Below, in pieces: positions 1 through 8,723 of a stretch of DNA of 19,261 nucleotides. Positions within the stretch are counted from its first letter, which is position 1; every line of letters begins with the position of its first letter. The stretch spans positions 1 to 19,261 of the forward strand of contig JAHHSJ010000039.1 of NCBI GenBank assembly GCA_020025295.1, read 5' to 3'. This DNA is from Oscillospiraceae bacterium. GTDB taxonomy: Bacteria > Bacillota > Clostridia > Oscillospirales > Oscillospiraceae. A program made the translations under genes and the position numbers. Under the pieces are notes generated by a model. The model worked only from the letters and a program-made list of their open reading frames with translations. It did no database searches and was not told where the DNA came from.

Positions 1-70
1 TGTATGAGCTGAAAAACACAGCTCACTTGGCGCAAGATGTACTATACCATAGGGTGGGGTAGATGTCAAC
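1..70 (-). promoter_or_regulatory. Promoter and leader of a minus-strand unit beyond the left edge
   Basis: Read on the minus strand, a -35 box TTGACA (64-69) is followed by a 17-nt spacer and a -10 box TATAGT (41-46). A leader with a 7-bp hairpin (5-11 pairing with 19-25) runs to the window edge. The segment is nearly identical to the promoter and leader of the tRNA-Leu gene at 258-344, so the gene it drives is probably another tRNA just outside the window; that gene cannot be seen. An A/T-rich tract (71-100) upstream of the -35 box could act as an UP element. Confidence 0.8.
1..70. repeat. Direct repeat, copy 1 (tRNA promoter-leader)
   Basis: This segment matches 354-423 in the same orientation. 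Bases 1-55 are identical to 354-408. I count four mismatches in 70, all in the spacer or the -35 box of the embedded promoter. The transcribed leader part is unchanged. The copy may extend past the left edge. Confidence 0.95.
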
Positions 71-218
71 AGAAAAATCAAAATTTGCTAAAATTTTTAT
101 TCCACGCACGCAGAGACCTGTGCGGACGCAGCGGGGGAAAGGGAGGCGGAGCGTGTGAGCGGTGCCTGACGATCCCCTTGGTCAAAGTGTTTTGAAATCA
201 GAGATCAACAAAGTGTCA

Positions 219-254
219 GAGGAAAAAGAAAAGACACATCTTGCGATGTGTCTT
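219..254 (-). terminator. Intrinsic terminator of tRNA-Leu(CAG)
   Basis: A 10-bp stem (231-240 with 245-254, loop 241-244) begins 3 nt after the CCA end of the minus-strand tRNA. It is followed on that strand by a T-rich run. Confidence 0.88.
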
Positions 255-257
255 TCT

Positions 258-344
258 TGGTGCACGAGGCGGGAGTCGAACCCGCACGCCCTTGCGAGCA
301 CTGGCACCTGAAGCCAGCGAGTCTACCAATTCCACCACTCGTGC
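258..344 (-). tRNA. tRNA-Leu (anticodon CAG)
   Basis: Leucine tRNA decoding CUG, the main leucine codon in the neighbouring rpoB and rpoC. On the minus strand the acceptor stem GCACGAG pairs with CTCGTGC, followed by discriminator A and an encoded CCA (258-260). The anticodon loop is TTCAGGT, giving CAG. A long variable arm, as expected for a class II tRNA-Leu, and a T-arm with GTTCGACT are present. Length is 87 nt with CCA. The gene is monocistronic, with its promoter at 394-422 and terminator at 219-254. Confidence 0.97.
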
Positions 345-353
345 AAACCTAGG

Positions 354-423
354 TGTATGAGCTGAAAAACACAGCTCACTTGGCGCAAGATGTACTATAC
401 CATAGGGTAGGGCGGAAGTCAAC
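354..423. repeat. Direct repeat, copy 2 (tRNA promoter-leader)
   Basis: Second copy of the 70-bp segment seen at 1-70. It ends 9 bp upstream of the tRNA-Leu(CAG) 5' end. The perfectly conserved part (354-408) covers the transcribed leader, the -10 box and the adjoining part of the spacer. Confidence 0.95.
394..422 (-). promoter_or_regulatory. Promoter of tRNA-Leu(CAG)
   Basis: On the minus strand, -35 TTGACT (417-422), 17-nt spacer, -10 TATAGT (394-399). Transcription should start near 387 and give a leader of about 43 nt, which contains a 7-bp hairpin (358-364 with 372-378). An A/T-rich tract at 425-450 lies where an UP element would sit. Confidence 0.88.
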
Positions 424-500
424 CTGTTTTTACAAAATTTTTCAAAAAAGGCGGAAAAAGGGCGGCTCAGAAAGAAATTCCAACGAAAACAAAAAAGTGG

Positions 501-529
501 TTGACAAAAGGAGTGTGTATGAATATAAT
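501..529 (+). promoter_or_regulatory. Consensus sigma-A promoter of tRNA-Leu(GAG)
   Basis: TTGACA (501-506), exactly 17 nt, TATAAT (524-529): a full consensus housekeeping promoter. An A-rich tract (485-496) lies upstream. The predicted start near 536 leaves a leader of only about 9 nt before the tRNA. Confidence 0.95.
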
Positions 530-544
530 AATCTGTGCTGACCT

Positions 545-631
545 GCGGATGTGCTGGAATTGGTAGACTGGCAAGCTTGAGGTGCTTGTGCGCGAATGCG
601 CGTACGGGTTCGAGTCCCGTCATCCGCACCA
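545..631 (+). tRNA. tRNA-Leu (anticodon GAG)
   Basis: Leucine tRNA decoding CUC and CUU. Acceptor strands GCGGATG (545-551) and CATCCGC (621-627) pair, followed by A and an encoded CCA (629-631). The anticodon stem CAAGC/GCTTG closes the loop TTGAGGT, giving GAG. A long variable arm (GCGCGAATGCGCG region) and a T-arm GGTTCGAGTCC are present. It is divergent from the tRNA-Leu(CAG) gene, with separate promoters about 80 bp apart. Confidence 0.97.
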
Positions 632-633
632 GC

Positions 634-667
634 AAAAACCACACCACTTGGTGTGGTTTTTTGTTTT
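634..667 (+). terminator. Intrinsic terminator of tRNA-Leu(GAG)
   Basis: A 12-bp A/T-flanked stem (634-645 with 650-661) with a 4-nt loop and a run of T starts 2 nt after the tRNA CCA. Confidence 0.92.
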
Positions 668-900
668 TGTCCGGAGTGGGGAAGAGAAGCCGATTGCAGC
701 CGGCAGATTTCCTCTGCCAGTCGCTGCGCTTTGAAAAGGAAACAGAAACCGCCTGCGTCCAAAGTCTGGATACGGGCGGTTGTTTGCGTTTGCGGAACAA
801 AACGGGAATGGCTGGCTTGGAAGACGGGAAGAAACAGGGAAATGTCAATTCCGGACACAGAAAGTGGGGAAATTCTGAGAAAAAGCAAAAAATAAAAGCG
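668..900. other. Non-coding gap between tRNA-Leu and the rpoB promoter
   Basis: I find no convincing gene here. Two hairpins can be drawn: 702-707 with 713-718 (6 bp, loop of 5), and a longer one from 747-760 with 768-781 whose outer 7 bp pair perfectly. Open frames crossing the area overlap the tRNA and lack ribosome-binding sites. The A-rich tract at about 878-897 precedes the rpoB promoter and may serve as an UP element. Confidence 0.6.
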
Positions 901-947
901 TCAAATCGTGAAAAACGATTGACACTTGCATATTGGTATGGTACAAT
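901..947 (+). promoter_or_regulatory. rpoBC promoter with overlapping inverted repeat
   Basis: TTGACA (919-924), 17-nt spacer, TACAAT (942-947): a near-consensus housekeeping promoter. An inverted repeat with arms 901-909 and 915-922 (one bulged A, loop about 5 nt) overlaps the -35 box, so a DNA-binding regulator could compete with polymerase there. The operator role is inference. Confidence 0.88.
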
Positions 948-953
948 AAATCG

Positions 954-1127
954 ATATTGTGGGCGGATATGCGCTGTTACCCCAGCTTCATTCACTGGAT
1001 GCAGTATAGCATACCTCCCGTTCCCTTGCAAGAGGGAAAAACGAAAGTTATCAACTGACCCGGGCGTTTCAAATCGAAATTCCCACCGCTTCTTTGGATA
1101 TTTTAACGAAAACGGAGTGTGAAAGAC
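954..1127 (+). other. Long 5' leader of rpoB mRNA
   Basis: From the predicted start near 954 to the rpoB ATG is about 170 nt. It includes a 6-bp hairpin (1021-1026 with 1033-1038). I do not recognise a known riboswitch or ribosomal-protein leader in it. A GGAG at 1114-1117 acts as the rpoB ribosome-binding site. Confidence 0.55.
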
Positions 1128-4100
1128 ATGGTCAAAGATGTATACTATGGCAATACACTGAGAAAAAGTTTTGCCAGACACGACGAGATCATTGACATGC
1201 CTGACCTTCTGGAAATCCAGAAGACCAGCTATCAGTGGTTCCTGGATGAGGGATTGCGGGAAGTGTTCCGCGATGTCGCATCCATCTCCGACTACCAGGG
1301 CAACCTGGAGCTCAGCTTCATCGACTACAAGATGGATGAGAAGCCCAAGTACTCCGTTGAGGAGTGCAAGGCTCGTGATGCAACGTATGCTGCTCCCATC
1401 AAGGTGAAGGTGCGTCTGCGCAATAAGGAAACCGAGGAGATCAAGGAGCAGGAGATCTTCATGGGCGACTTCCCGATTATGACCAAGGGCGCTACCTTTG
1501 TCATCAACGGTGCAGAGCGTTCCATTGTTTCCCAGATCGTCCGTTCTCCCGGTATGTACTATGGTCGCACCGAGGACAAGGCCGGCAATGTAACCTATTC
1601 CGCCACTGTGATCCCTTATCGCGGCGCTTGGCTGGAGTATGAGACCGACCTCTCTGATGTGCTGTGGGTTCGTATCGACAAGAACCGCAAGCTGCCCATC
1701 ACCTGCCTGCTGCGTGCCATCGGCCTGAAGACCAACCAGGAAATTCTGGATGTGTTCGGCGAGGATCCCCGTATCGTCGCCACTCTGGAGAAGGACACCT
1801 TCGATACCTACGAAGAGGCCCATCTGGAGATTTACCGCAAGCTGCGTCCCGGCGAGCCCCCCACGGTGGACTCCAGCGAGACCCTGCTGCAGAATCTGTT
1901 CTTTGACGCCCGCCGCTATGACCTGAGCAATGTGGGCCGTTATAAGTTCAATAAGAAGCTGGATATGGGCCGCCGTCTGGCCAACCAGAAGCTGGCTGCT
2001 CCCATTGCCGATCCTTGGACCGGTGAGGTCATCGCCGAGGCTGGCGAAATCCTCACTCGTGAGCGTGCTCAGGAGCTGGCTGCCCGTGGCGTCAACGAGG
2101 CCATGGTGGATGTGGAAGGCACTGTCATCCGCGTCTTTGCCAACAACATGATCGATCCTCATCCTTATCTGGACTTCGATCCTGAGGAAGTCGGCCTGAC
2201 CGAGCGCGTCCGCTTCTCCGTCTTTAAGGAGATTCTGGACCAGTACAGCGGGGAAGAGCTGCGGGATGCTCTGGAGGACGCTCATGATGAGCTGATTCCC
2301 AAGCACATCATCGTGGACGATATGCTGGCTTCCGTCAACTATCTGAACTGCTTGGCCTACGGCGTGGGCAATGCAGATGACATTGACCATCTGGGCAACC
2401 GCCGCCTGCGCTGCGTGGGCGAGCTGCTGCAGAACCAGTTCCGCATCGGCTTCAGCCGTATGGAGCGCGTCATCCGTGAGCGCATGACCATTCAGGATCT
2501 GGACAGCGTCACTCCTCAGTCCCTGATTAACATCCGTCCTGTGACGGCTGCAATCAAGGAATTCTTCGGTTCCTCTCCTCTGAGCCAGTTCATGGACCAG
2601 ACCAACCCTCTGGCTGAGCTGACCCATAAGCGTCGTATCTCCGCTCTGGGCCCCGGCGGTCTGAGCCGTGAGCGCGCCAGCTTCGATGTCCGTGACGTTC
2701 ACTACAGCCACTATGGCCGTCTGTGCCCCATCGAGACTCCTGAAGGACCGAACATCGGCCTGATCTCCTATCTGGCCTCTTATGCCCGCGTGAACCGCTA
2801 TGGCTTTATCGAGACTCCTTACCGTGTCGTTGAGCAGCCCTCCGGCTTCGTCACCGACAAGGTGGAATACATGACCGCCGATGTGGAAGATGAGCATACC
2901 GTGGCACAGGCCACCGAGCCCATCGACGAGAACGGCTGTCTGGCCAATGCCCGTATCACTTGCCGTCACCGCGACGAGATCGTGGAAGTCGACCGTCAGC
3001 AGGTGGACCGCATCGACGTGTCCCCCAAGATGATGGTGTCCGTGGCAACCGCCATGATCCCCTTCTTGGAGAACGATGACGCAAACCGTGCACTGATGGG
3101 CGCAAACATGCAGCGTCAGGCTGTGCCTCTGCTGGTTACCGAGGCTCCCATCGTTGCTACCGGTCAGGAGTACAAGAACTGCCAGGACTCCGAAGTGGTC
3201 GTGCTGGCTGAGGGCGACGGCGAGGTCACCAAGGTTTCCGCAACCAACATCACCGTCCGCTACGACGACGGCCGTGTTGTGGATTACCCCCTGACCAAGT
3301 ATGTCCGTTCCAACCATACCACCTGCATCAACCAGAAGCCTATTGTCAACGCCGGTCAGCGTGTCCGCTACCGTGAGACTCTGGCAGACGGACCTGCAAC
3401 CTGCAACGGCGAAATCGCTCTGGGTCGTAACATCCTGATGGGCTTTATGACTTGGGAAGGCTACAACTACGAGGACGCTGTGCTGCTGAACGAGCGTATG
3501 GTGCAGGAGGATGTGTTTACCTCCATCCATATCGAGGAGTTCGAAACCGAAGCCCGCGACACCAAGCTGGGGCCGGAAGAGATCACCCGTGATATTCCCA
3601 ATGTGGGTGAGGACGCTCTGAGAGATCTGGATGAGCGTGGTATCATCCGTGTCGGCGCTGAAGTCACTGCCGGCGACATTCTGGTCGGTAAGGTCACCCC
3701 CAAGGGCGAGACCGACCTCACCGCTGAGGAGCGCCTGCTGCGCGCCATCTTCGGCGAAAAGGCCCGCGAGGTCCGTGATACCTCTCTGAAGGTGCCTCAT
3801 GGTATGTCCGGTATCATTCAGGATGTCAAGGTCTTTACCCGTGATAACGGCGATGAGCTGAATCCCGGCGTCAATATGTGCGTGCGTGTCTATATTGTCC
3901 AGAAGCGTAAGATCGGCGTGGGCGATAAGATGGCAGGCCGCCATGGTAATAAGGGTGTTGTTTCCCGCATCATGCCTCGCGAGGATATGCCTTTCCTGCC
4001 GGATGGCACTCCTCTGGACATCGTGCTGAACCCCTTGGGCGTGCCTTCCCGTATGAACATCGGTCAGGTGCTAGAAGTCCATCTGGGCTATGCAGCTAAG

Positions 4101-4811
4101 ACTCTGGGCTGGAAGGTGGCAACCCCCATCTTCAACGGCGCCAACGAGAAGGACATTCAGGAGTGCCTGCGTATGGCCGGCCTGAACGAGAACGGCAAGA
4201 GCTGGCTCTATGACGGTCGTACCGGTCAGCGTTTCGATAACCCTGTTACCGTCGGCTATGTGTACTTCCTGAAGCTGCACCATCTGGTCGATGATAAGAT
4301 CCATGCCCGTTCCACCGGTCCTTACAGCCTGGTTACCCAGCAGCCTCTGGGTGGTAAGGCTCAGTTCGGCGGCCAGCGTTTCGGTGAGATGGAAGTTTGG
4401 GCTCTGGAAGCTTACGGCGCTGCATACACCCTGCAGGAGATCCTGACTGTCAAGTCGGACGATGTCACCGGTCGTGTGCGCACCTACGAAGCCATCATCA
4501 AGGGTCACAATGTGCCCAAGCCCGGCGTGCCTGAGTCCTTCAAGGTTTTGATGAAGGAACTGCAGTCTCTGTGTCTGGATGTCCGTGTGCTGGACGCTCA
4601 GGGCAATGAGATCGAGCTGAAGGACGAGGATGAGGATAACTATCAGCCCGGCCGCCGTGATTACGACGACTTCGATTACGCCAGCGACGAGGGCGAGTTT
4701 GCCAATGCCGGCGGCTTCGCAGTTGGCGAAATGAATGAAGAGGGCACCGTGGAAGAGGCCCCCGCTTTTGAAGAAGTGGGTGAGCTGTTCGTCGACGGCG
4801 CAGAAGAATAA
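1128..4811 (+). CDS. rpoB: DNA-directed RNA polymerase subunit beta
   Basis: Beta subunit of the core RNA polymerase, forming the active centre with RpoC. I chose ATG at 1128 (1227 aa) because GGAG at 1114-1117 is 10 nt upstream; an in-frame GTG at 1119 lies only one base after that site. The rifampicin pocket runs through residues 482-513 (SQFMDQ, THKRR, GPGGLSRERA), and D490, H500 and S505 match the wild-type residues at E. coli positions 516, 526 and 531. P484 stands where E. coli has Q510. The active-site block GDKMAGRHGNKG carries K934 and K942. The C-terminal clamp segment GGKAQFGGQRFGEMEVWALE is intact, followed by an acidic tail of about 60 residues. rpoC starts 21 bp downstream, so the two are co-transcribed. 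Confidence 0.98.
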   Translation: MVKDVYYGNTLRKSFARHDEIIDMPDLLEIQKTSYQWFLDEGLREVFRDVASISDYQGNLELSFIDYKMDEKPKYSVEECKARDATYAAPIKVKVRLRNKETEEIKEQEIFMGDFPIMTKGATFVINGAERSIVSQIVRSPGMYYGRTEDKAGNVTYSATVIPYRGAWLEYETDLSDVLWVRIDKNRKLPITCLLRAIGLKTNQEILDVFGEDPRIVATLEKDTFDTYEEAHLEIYRKLRPGEPPTVDSSETLLQNLFFDARRYDLSNVGRYKFNKKLDMGRRLANQKLAAPIADPWTGEVIAEAGEILTRERAQELAARGVNEAMVDVEGTVIRVFANNMIDPHPYLDFDPEEVGLTERVRFSVFKEILDQYSGEELRDALEDAHDELIPKHIIVDDMLASVNYLNCLAYGVGNADDIDHLGNRRLRCVGELLQNQFRIGFSRMERVIRERMTIQDLDSVTPQSLINIRPVTAAIKEFFGSSPLSQFMDQTNPLAELTHKRRISALGPGGLSRERASFDVRDVHYSHYGRLCPIETPEGPNIGLISYLASYARVNRYGFIETPYRVVEQPSGFVTDKVEYMTADVEDEHTVAQATEPIDENGCLANARITCRHRDEIVEVDRQQVDRIDVSPKMMVSVATAMIPFLENDDANRALMGANMQRQAVPLLVTEAPIVATGQEYKNCQDSEVVVLAEGDGEVTKVSATNITVRYDDGRVVDYPLTKYVRSNHTTCINQKPIVNAGQRVRYRETLADGPATCNGEIALGRNILMGFMTWEGYNYEDAVLLNERMVQEDVFTSIHIEEFETEARDTKLGPEEITRDIPNVGEDALRDLDERGIIRVGAEVTAGDILVGKVTPKGETDLTAEERLLRAIFGEKAREVRDTSLKVPHGMSGIIQDVKVFTRDNGDELNPGVNMCVRVYIVQKRKIGVGDKMAGRHGNKGVVSRIMPREDMPFLPDGTPLDIVLNPLGVPSRMNIGQVLEVHLGYAAKTLGWKVATPIFNGANEKDIQECLRMAGLNENGKSWLYDGRTGQRFDNPVTVGYVYFLKLHHLVDDKIHARSTGPYSLVTQQPLGGKAQFGGQRFGEMEVWALEAYGAAYTLQEILTVKSDDVTGRVRTYEAIIKGHNVPKPGVPESFKVLMKELQSLCLDVRVLDAQGNEIELKDEDEDNYQPGRRDYDDFDYASDEGEFANAGGFAVGEMNEEGTVEEAPAFEEVGELFVDGAEE

Positions 4812-4832
4812 AGAAAGGGGAGGTCGATTACA

Positions 4833-7800
4833 ATGAGTTACGCTGAATTTGATGCGATCAAAATCTCTATCGCTTCTCCGGAGCAGATCAGAGAGTGGTC
4901 CTACGGTGAGGTTACCAAGCCCGAGACCATTAACTACCGTACTCTGAAGCCTGAGCGTGATGGTCTGTTCTGCGAACGAATCTTTGGCCCCACGAAGGAC
5001 TGGGAGTGCCATTGCGGTAAGTACAAGAAGATCCGCTATAAGGGCAAGATTTGCGACCGCTGCGGCGTTGAGGTGACTCGCGCCAAGGTCCGCCGTGAGC
5101 GCATGGGCCACATCGAGCTGGCCGCCCCTGTCTCCCACATTTGGTATTTCAAGGGCATTCCCTCCCGTATGGGTCTGCTGCTGGATATCTCTCCCCGTAT
5201 TCTGGAGAAGGTGCTGTACTTTGCAGCCTATATCGTCACGGATCCTGGTTTTACTCCTCTGAGCAAGAACCAGATCCTGTCCGAGAAGGAATACGCGGAT
5301 ATGCGTGAGAAGTACGAGGACGATTTCGACGCCGGAATGGGCGCCGAAGCCGTCAAGAAGCTGCTGCAGGATGTGAACCTGGAGGAGCTGTCCACTTCTC
5401 TGCGTGCTGAGCTGAAGACCGCTTCCGGTCAGAAGAAGGCTCGCATCGTCAAGCGTCTGGAGGTCGTGGATGCGTTCCTGGCCTCCGGCAACAAGCCTGA
5501 GTGGATGATTATCGACGTTCTGCCGGTCATTCCCCCTGAGATTCGTCCCATGGTCCAGCTGGACGGCGGCCGTTTCGCCACCTCTGACCTGAACGATCTC
5601 TATCGTCGTGTGATCAACCGTAACAACCGTCTGAAGCGCCTGATTCAGCTGAATGCACCTGACATCATTGTCCGCAATGAGAAGCGTATGCTGCAGGAGG
5701 CAGTCGACGCCCTGATTGATAACGGCCGCCGCGGCCGTGCCGTCACCGGCGCCAACAACCGTGCACTGAAGTCCCTGAGCGATATGCTGAAGGGTAAGCA
5801 GGGCCGCTTCCGTCAGAACCTGCTGGGTAAGCGTGTTGACTACTCCGGCCGAAGCGTTATCGTGGTTGGTCCTGAGCTGAAGATTTATCAGTGCGGCCTG
5901 CCCAAGGAAATGGCTATCGAGCTGTTCCGTCCCTTCGTCATGAAGAAGCTGGTCGCAGACGGAGATGCCTCCAACATCAAGTCCGCCAAGAAGATGGTGG
6001 ATAAGGGCCATCCCAAGGTGTGGGATGCTCTGGAGTTCGTCATCAAGGATCATCCTGTCATGCTGAACCGTGCACCTACGCTGCACCGTCTGGGTATTCA
6101 GGCCTTTGAGCCCGTGCTGGTGGAAGGCCGTGCCATTAAGCTGCATCCTCTGGTCTGCACCCCCTTTAACGCCGACTTCGACGGTGACCAGATGGCAGTT
6201 CATGTGCCTCTGTCCGCTGAGGCGCAGACGGAAGCTCGTATCCTGATGCTGTCCGCAAACAACCTGCTGCGTCCTCAGGACGGCAGCCCGGTTACCGTGC
6301 CTACGCAGGATATGGTTCTGGGTTCCTACTACCTGACTTATGAGCGTGAGCGCATCCCCGATGAAGCTCGCTGCTTTGCTACCACTGCCGATGCGGTTGC
6401 CGCCATGGAGGCTGGCACCATCGACGGTAATACCATCATTTGGGTCTCCGATCCCGATCATGGCTATGTGCCCTATATCCGTACCACCGGTTTCATGGCA
6501 CAGGAAGCCAATGAGCGCGGTGAGAAGCCCCGTGAGTTCTATCGTGTGTTCTCCAACGATACCGAGGCTCTGCTGGCCTATGACCAGTGCATGCTGGAGC
6601 GTATGAAGAAGAACACCAATGTGATTGATCCCGCTCTGGCTGAGAATCAGGACGAGCTGGATATTCACGAGCCCATTCTGGTCCGTCGTTCCGGCACCTG
6701 CAACGGTGAGCCCATCACTGCTCTGGTCCGCACCACGGTTGGCCGTCTGATCTTCAACAACCAGATTCCTCAGGATCTGGGCTTCCAGGATCGTAACGAT
6801 CCCGAGACCTGCCTGAATCCCGAGATCAACGCCGTCTGCGGCAAGAAGATTCTGGGCAAGATCATTGATCGTTGCATCTCCAAGCACGGCTTTGCTGTGT
6901 CTGCCGGTGTTCTGGATGCCATCAAGGCTCAGGGTTATCATTACTCCACCTTGGCATCTCTTACCGTTTCCATCTACGACATGACCATTCCTCCCAAGAA
7001 GTACACCTTGATTAAGGAGACTGAGGATAAGGTCGTGGAGATCGAGCAGATGTTCAAGATGGGCCTGCTGACCAACGACGAGCGTTATCGTCTGGTTGTC
7101 CGTGAGTGGGAAGCCACCACGGCTCAGGTTTCCAGCGCTCTGATGGAGAACCTGGACGAGTTCAACCCCATCTTCATCATGGCTGACTCCGGTGCTCGTG
7201 GTTCTATGGCTCAGATCCGTCAGCTGGCCGGCATGCGTGGTCTGCTGGCAAACACCGCAGGCCGTACCATTGAAATCCCTGTTAAGGCAAACTACCGTGA
7301 AGGTCTGTCTGTCCTTGAGTACTTCATTTCTTCTCGTGGTGCTCGTAAGGGCTTGACCGATACCGCTCTGCGTACCGCTGACTCTGGTTACCTGACTCGT
7401 CGTCTGGTTGATGTCTCTCAGGAGGTCATCATCCGCGAGGAGGATTGCGGCACCAGCGACGGCATCAATGTGTACGAGCTGAGCGAGGACGGCCAGATCA
7501 TCGAGGAATTCTCCGAGCGTATCAAGGGCCGCTTTGCTGCCGAGCCTATCTGCGATCCCACCACCGGTGAGGTGCTCTTCGACACGAAGACCATGCTCAA
7601 GGCCGAGGACGCCAAGGTTCTGGAGGCACATGGCATCAAGTCTGTCAAGGTCCGCAGCGTGCTGACCTGCCGTGCCCGCCAGGGTGTCTGCTCCAAGTGC
7701 TACGGCATGAACATGGCCGTGGGCGAGCAGGTCGGTATGGGCGAGGCTGTCGGTATCATCGCTGCACAGTCCATCGGTGAGCCCGGTACTCAGCTGACCA

Positions 7801-8714
7801 TGCGTACCTTCCACTCCGGCGGCGTTGCCGGCGGCGATATCACTCAGGGTCTGCCTCGAGTCGAAGAACTGTTCGAAGCCCGTAAGCCTAAGAAGATGGC
7901 TCAGCTGGCTGAGATCGACGGTACCATCACCATTGAGGAGACCAAGAAGGGCTCTCTGGTCAATGTCAACCTGACCGGCGACGACGGCGATGTCCGCACC
8001 TATCTGCTGCCTTACTCCAGCCTGCTGGTGAAGAACGGTGATCGGGTGAAGAAGGGCTTCCAGCTGGTGCCCGGTGCTCTGTATCCTCAGGATGTCCTGC
8101 GTATCCGCGGCATCGCTGCTCTGCATGAGTATCTGGTCATGGAAGTTCTGAAGCCTTACCGCAGCCAGGGCGTTGACATCAACGATAAGCATATCGAGGT
8201 TATCTGCCGTCAGATGATGCGTAAGGTCCGCGTGGAGGAGTCCGGCGATTCCGAGCTGCTCAGCGGTTCCACCATCAACCTGTCTGCCTTTGAGGACGCC
8301 AAGGATCAGGTTCAGGCCCGTATTGATGCCGGCGAAGTCGGCGAGGATGGCGAGCCTCTGAAGCTGCCCACCTGCACCCGTCTGCTGCTGGGTATCACCA
8401 AGGCATCTCTGGCTACCGATTCCTTCCTGTCTGCCGCATCCTTCCAGGAGACCACCAAGGTGCTGACCGAGGCCGCTATCAGCGGTAAGGTTGACCACCT
8501 GCTGGGCCTGAAGGAGAATGTCATCATTGGTAAGCTCGTCCCCGCAGGCTCCGGCCTGACCCAGTATCGTCAGTGCGATGCCATTGACGACGAGGGTGAT
8601 GTGACCGATGGCAAGGAAGAAGAGGTCACCGTGGAGGCAGAAGCTTCCGTGGAAGAGGCACCTGCTTTTGAGGAGCAGGAGACCGTTTCCGTGACCGCTG
8701 ATTTCGAGGACTAA
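4833..8714 (+). CDS. rpoC: DNA-directed RNA polymerase subunit beta'
   Basis: Largest RNA polymerase subunit, holding the catalytic Mg2+. The start ATG is preceded by a strong AAAGGGGAGG (4814-4823). At 1293 aa it is longer than B. subtilis RpoC (about 1200 aa). The N-terminal zinc ribbon has C59, C61, C74 and C77. The catalytic NADFDGD motif is at 446-452, with D448, D450 and D452. The second zinc site is C872, C946, C953 and C956. The bridge-helix/trigger-loop area (SGARGSMAQIRQLAGMRGL and following, then GEPGTQLTMRTFHSGG) is intact. The C-terminus is a glutamate-rich tail that contains the same VEEAPAFEE nonapeptide as RpoB, at 1273-1281. It is translated from the rpoB mRNA; no separate promoter is evident in the 21-bp gap. 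Confidence 0.98.
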   Translation: MSYAEFDAIKISIASPEQIREWSYGEVTKPETINYRTLKPERDGLFCERIFGPTKDWECHCGKYKKIRYKGKICDRCGVEVTRAKVRRERMGHIELAAPVSHIWYFKGIPSRMGLLLDISPRILEKVLYFAAYIVTDPGFTPLSKNQILSEKEYADMREKYEDDFDAGMGAEAVKKLLQDVNLEELSTSLRAELKTASGQKKARIVKRLEVVDAFLASGNKPEWMIIDVLPVIPPEIRPMVQLDGGRFATSDLNDLYRRVINRNNRLKRLIQLNAPDIIVRNEKRMLQEAVDALIDNGRRGRAVTGANNRALKSLSDMLKGKQGRFRQNLLGKRVDYSGRSVIVVGPELKIYQCGLPKEMAIELFRPFVMKKLVADGDASNIKSAKKMVDKGHPKVWDALEFVIKDHPVMLNRAPTLHRLGIQAFEPVLVEGRAIKLHPLVCTPFNADFDGDQMAVHVPLSAEAQTEARILMLSANNLLRPQDGSPVTVPTQDMVLGSYYLTYERERIPDEARCFATTADAVAAMEAGTIDGNTIIWVSDPDHGYVPYIRTTGFMAQEANERGEKPREFYRVFSNDTEALLAYDQCMLERMKKNTNVIDPALAENQDELDIHEPILVRRSGTCNGEPITALVRTTVGRLIFNNQIPQDLGFQDRNDPETCLNPEINAVCGKKILGKIIDRCISKHGFAVSAGVLDAIKAQGYHYSTLASLTVSIYDMTIPPKKYTLIKETEDKVVEIEQMFKMGLLTNDERYRLVVREWEATTAQVSSALMENLDEFNPIFIMADSGARGSMAQIRQLAGMRGLLANTAGRTIEIPVKANYREGLSVLEYFISSRGARKGLTDTALRTADSGYLTRRLVDVSQEVIIREEDCGTSDGINVYELSEDGQIIEEFSERIKGRFAAEPICDPTTGEVLFDTKTMLKAEDAKVLEAHGIKSVKVRSVLTCRARQGVCSKCYGMNMAVGEQVGMGEAVGIIAAQSIGEPGTQLTMRTFHSGGVAGGDITQGLPRVEELFEARKPKKMAQLAEIDGTITIEETKKGSLVNVNLTGDDGDVRTYLLPYSSLLVKNGDRVKKGFQLVPGALYPQDVLRIRGIAALHEYLVMEVLKPYRSQGVDINDKHIEVICRQMMRKVRVEESGDSELLSGSTINLSAFEDAKDQVQARIDAGEVGEDGEPLKLPTCTRLLLGITKASLATDSFLSAASFQETTKVLTEAAISGKVDHLLGLKENVIIGKLVPAGSGLTQYRQCDAIDDEGDVTDGKEEEVTVEAEASVEEAPAFEEQETVSVTADFED

Positions 8715-8723
8715 TGTAATCCC

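Noticed and set aside
1119..1127. GTG start for rpoB, nine bases upstream of the chosen ATG
   Set aside because: GGAG ends one base before it, too close for ribosome binding; the ATG at 1128 has workable spacing and matches the usual MVK start.
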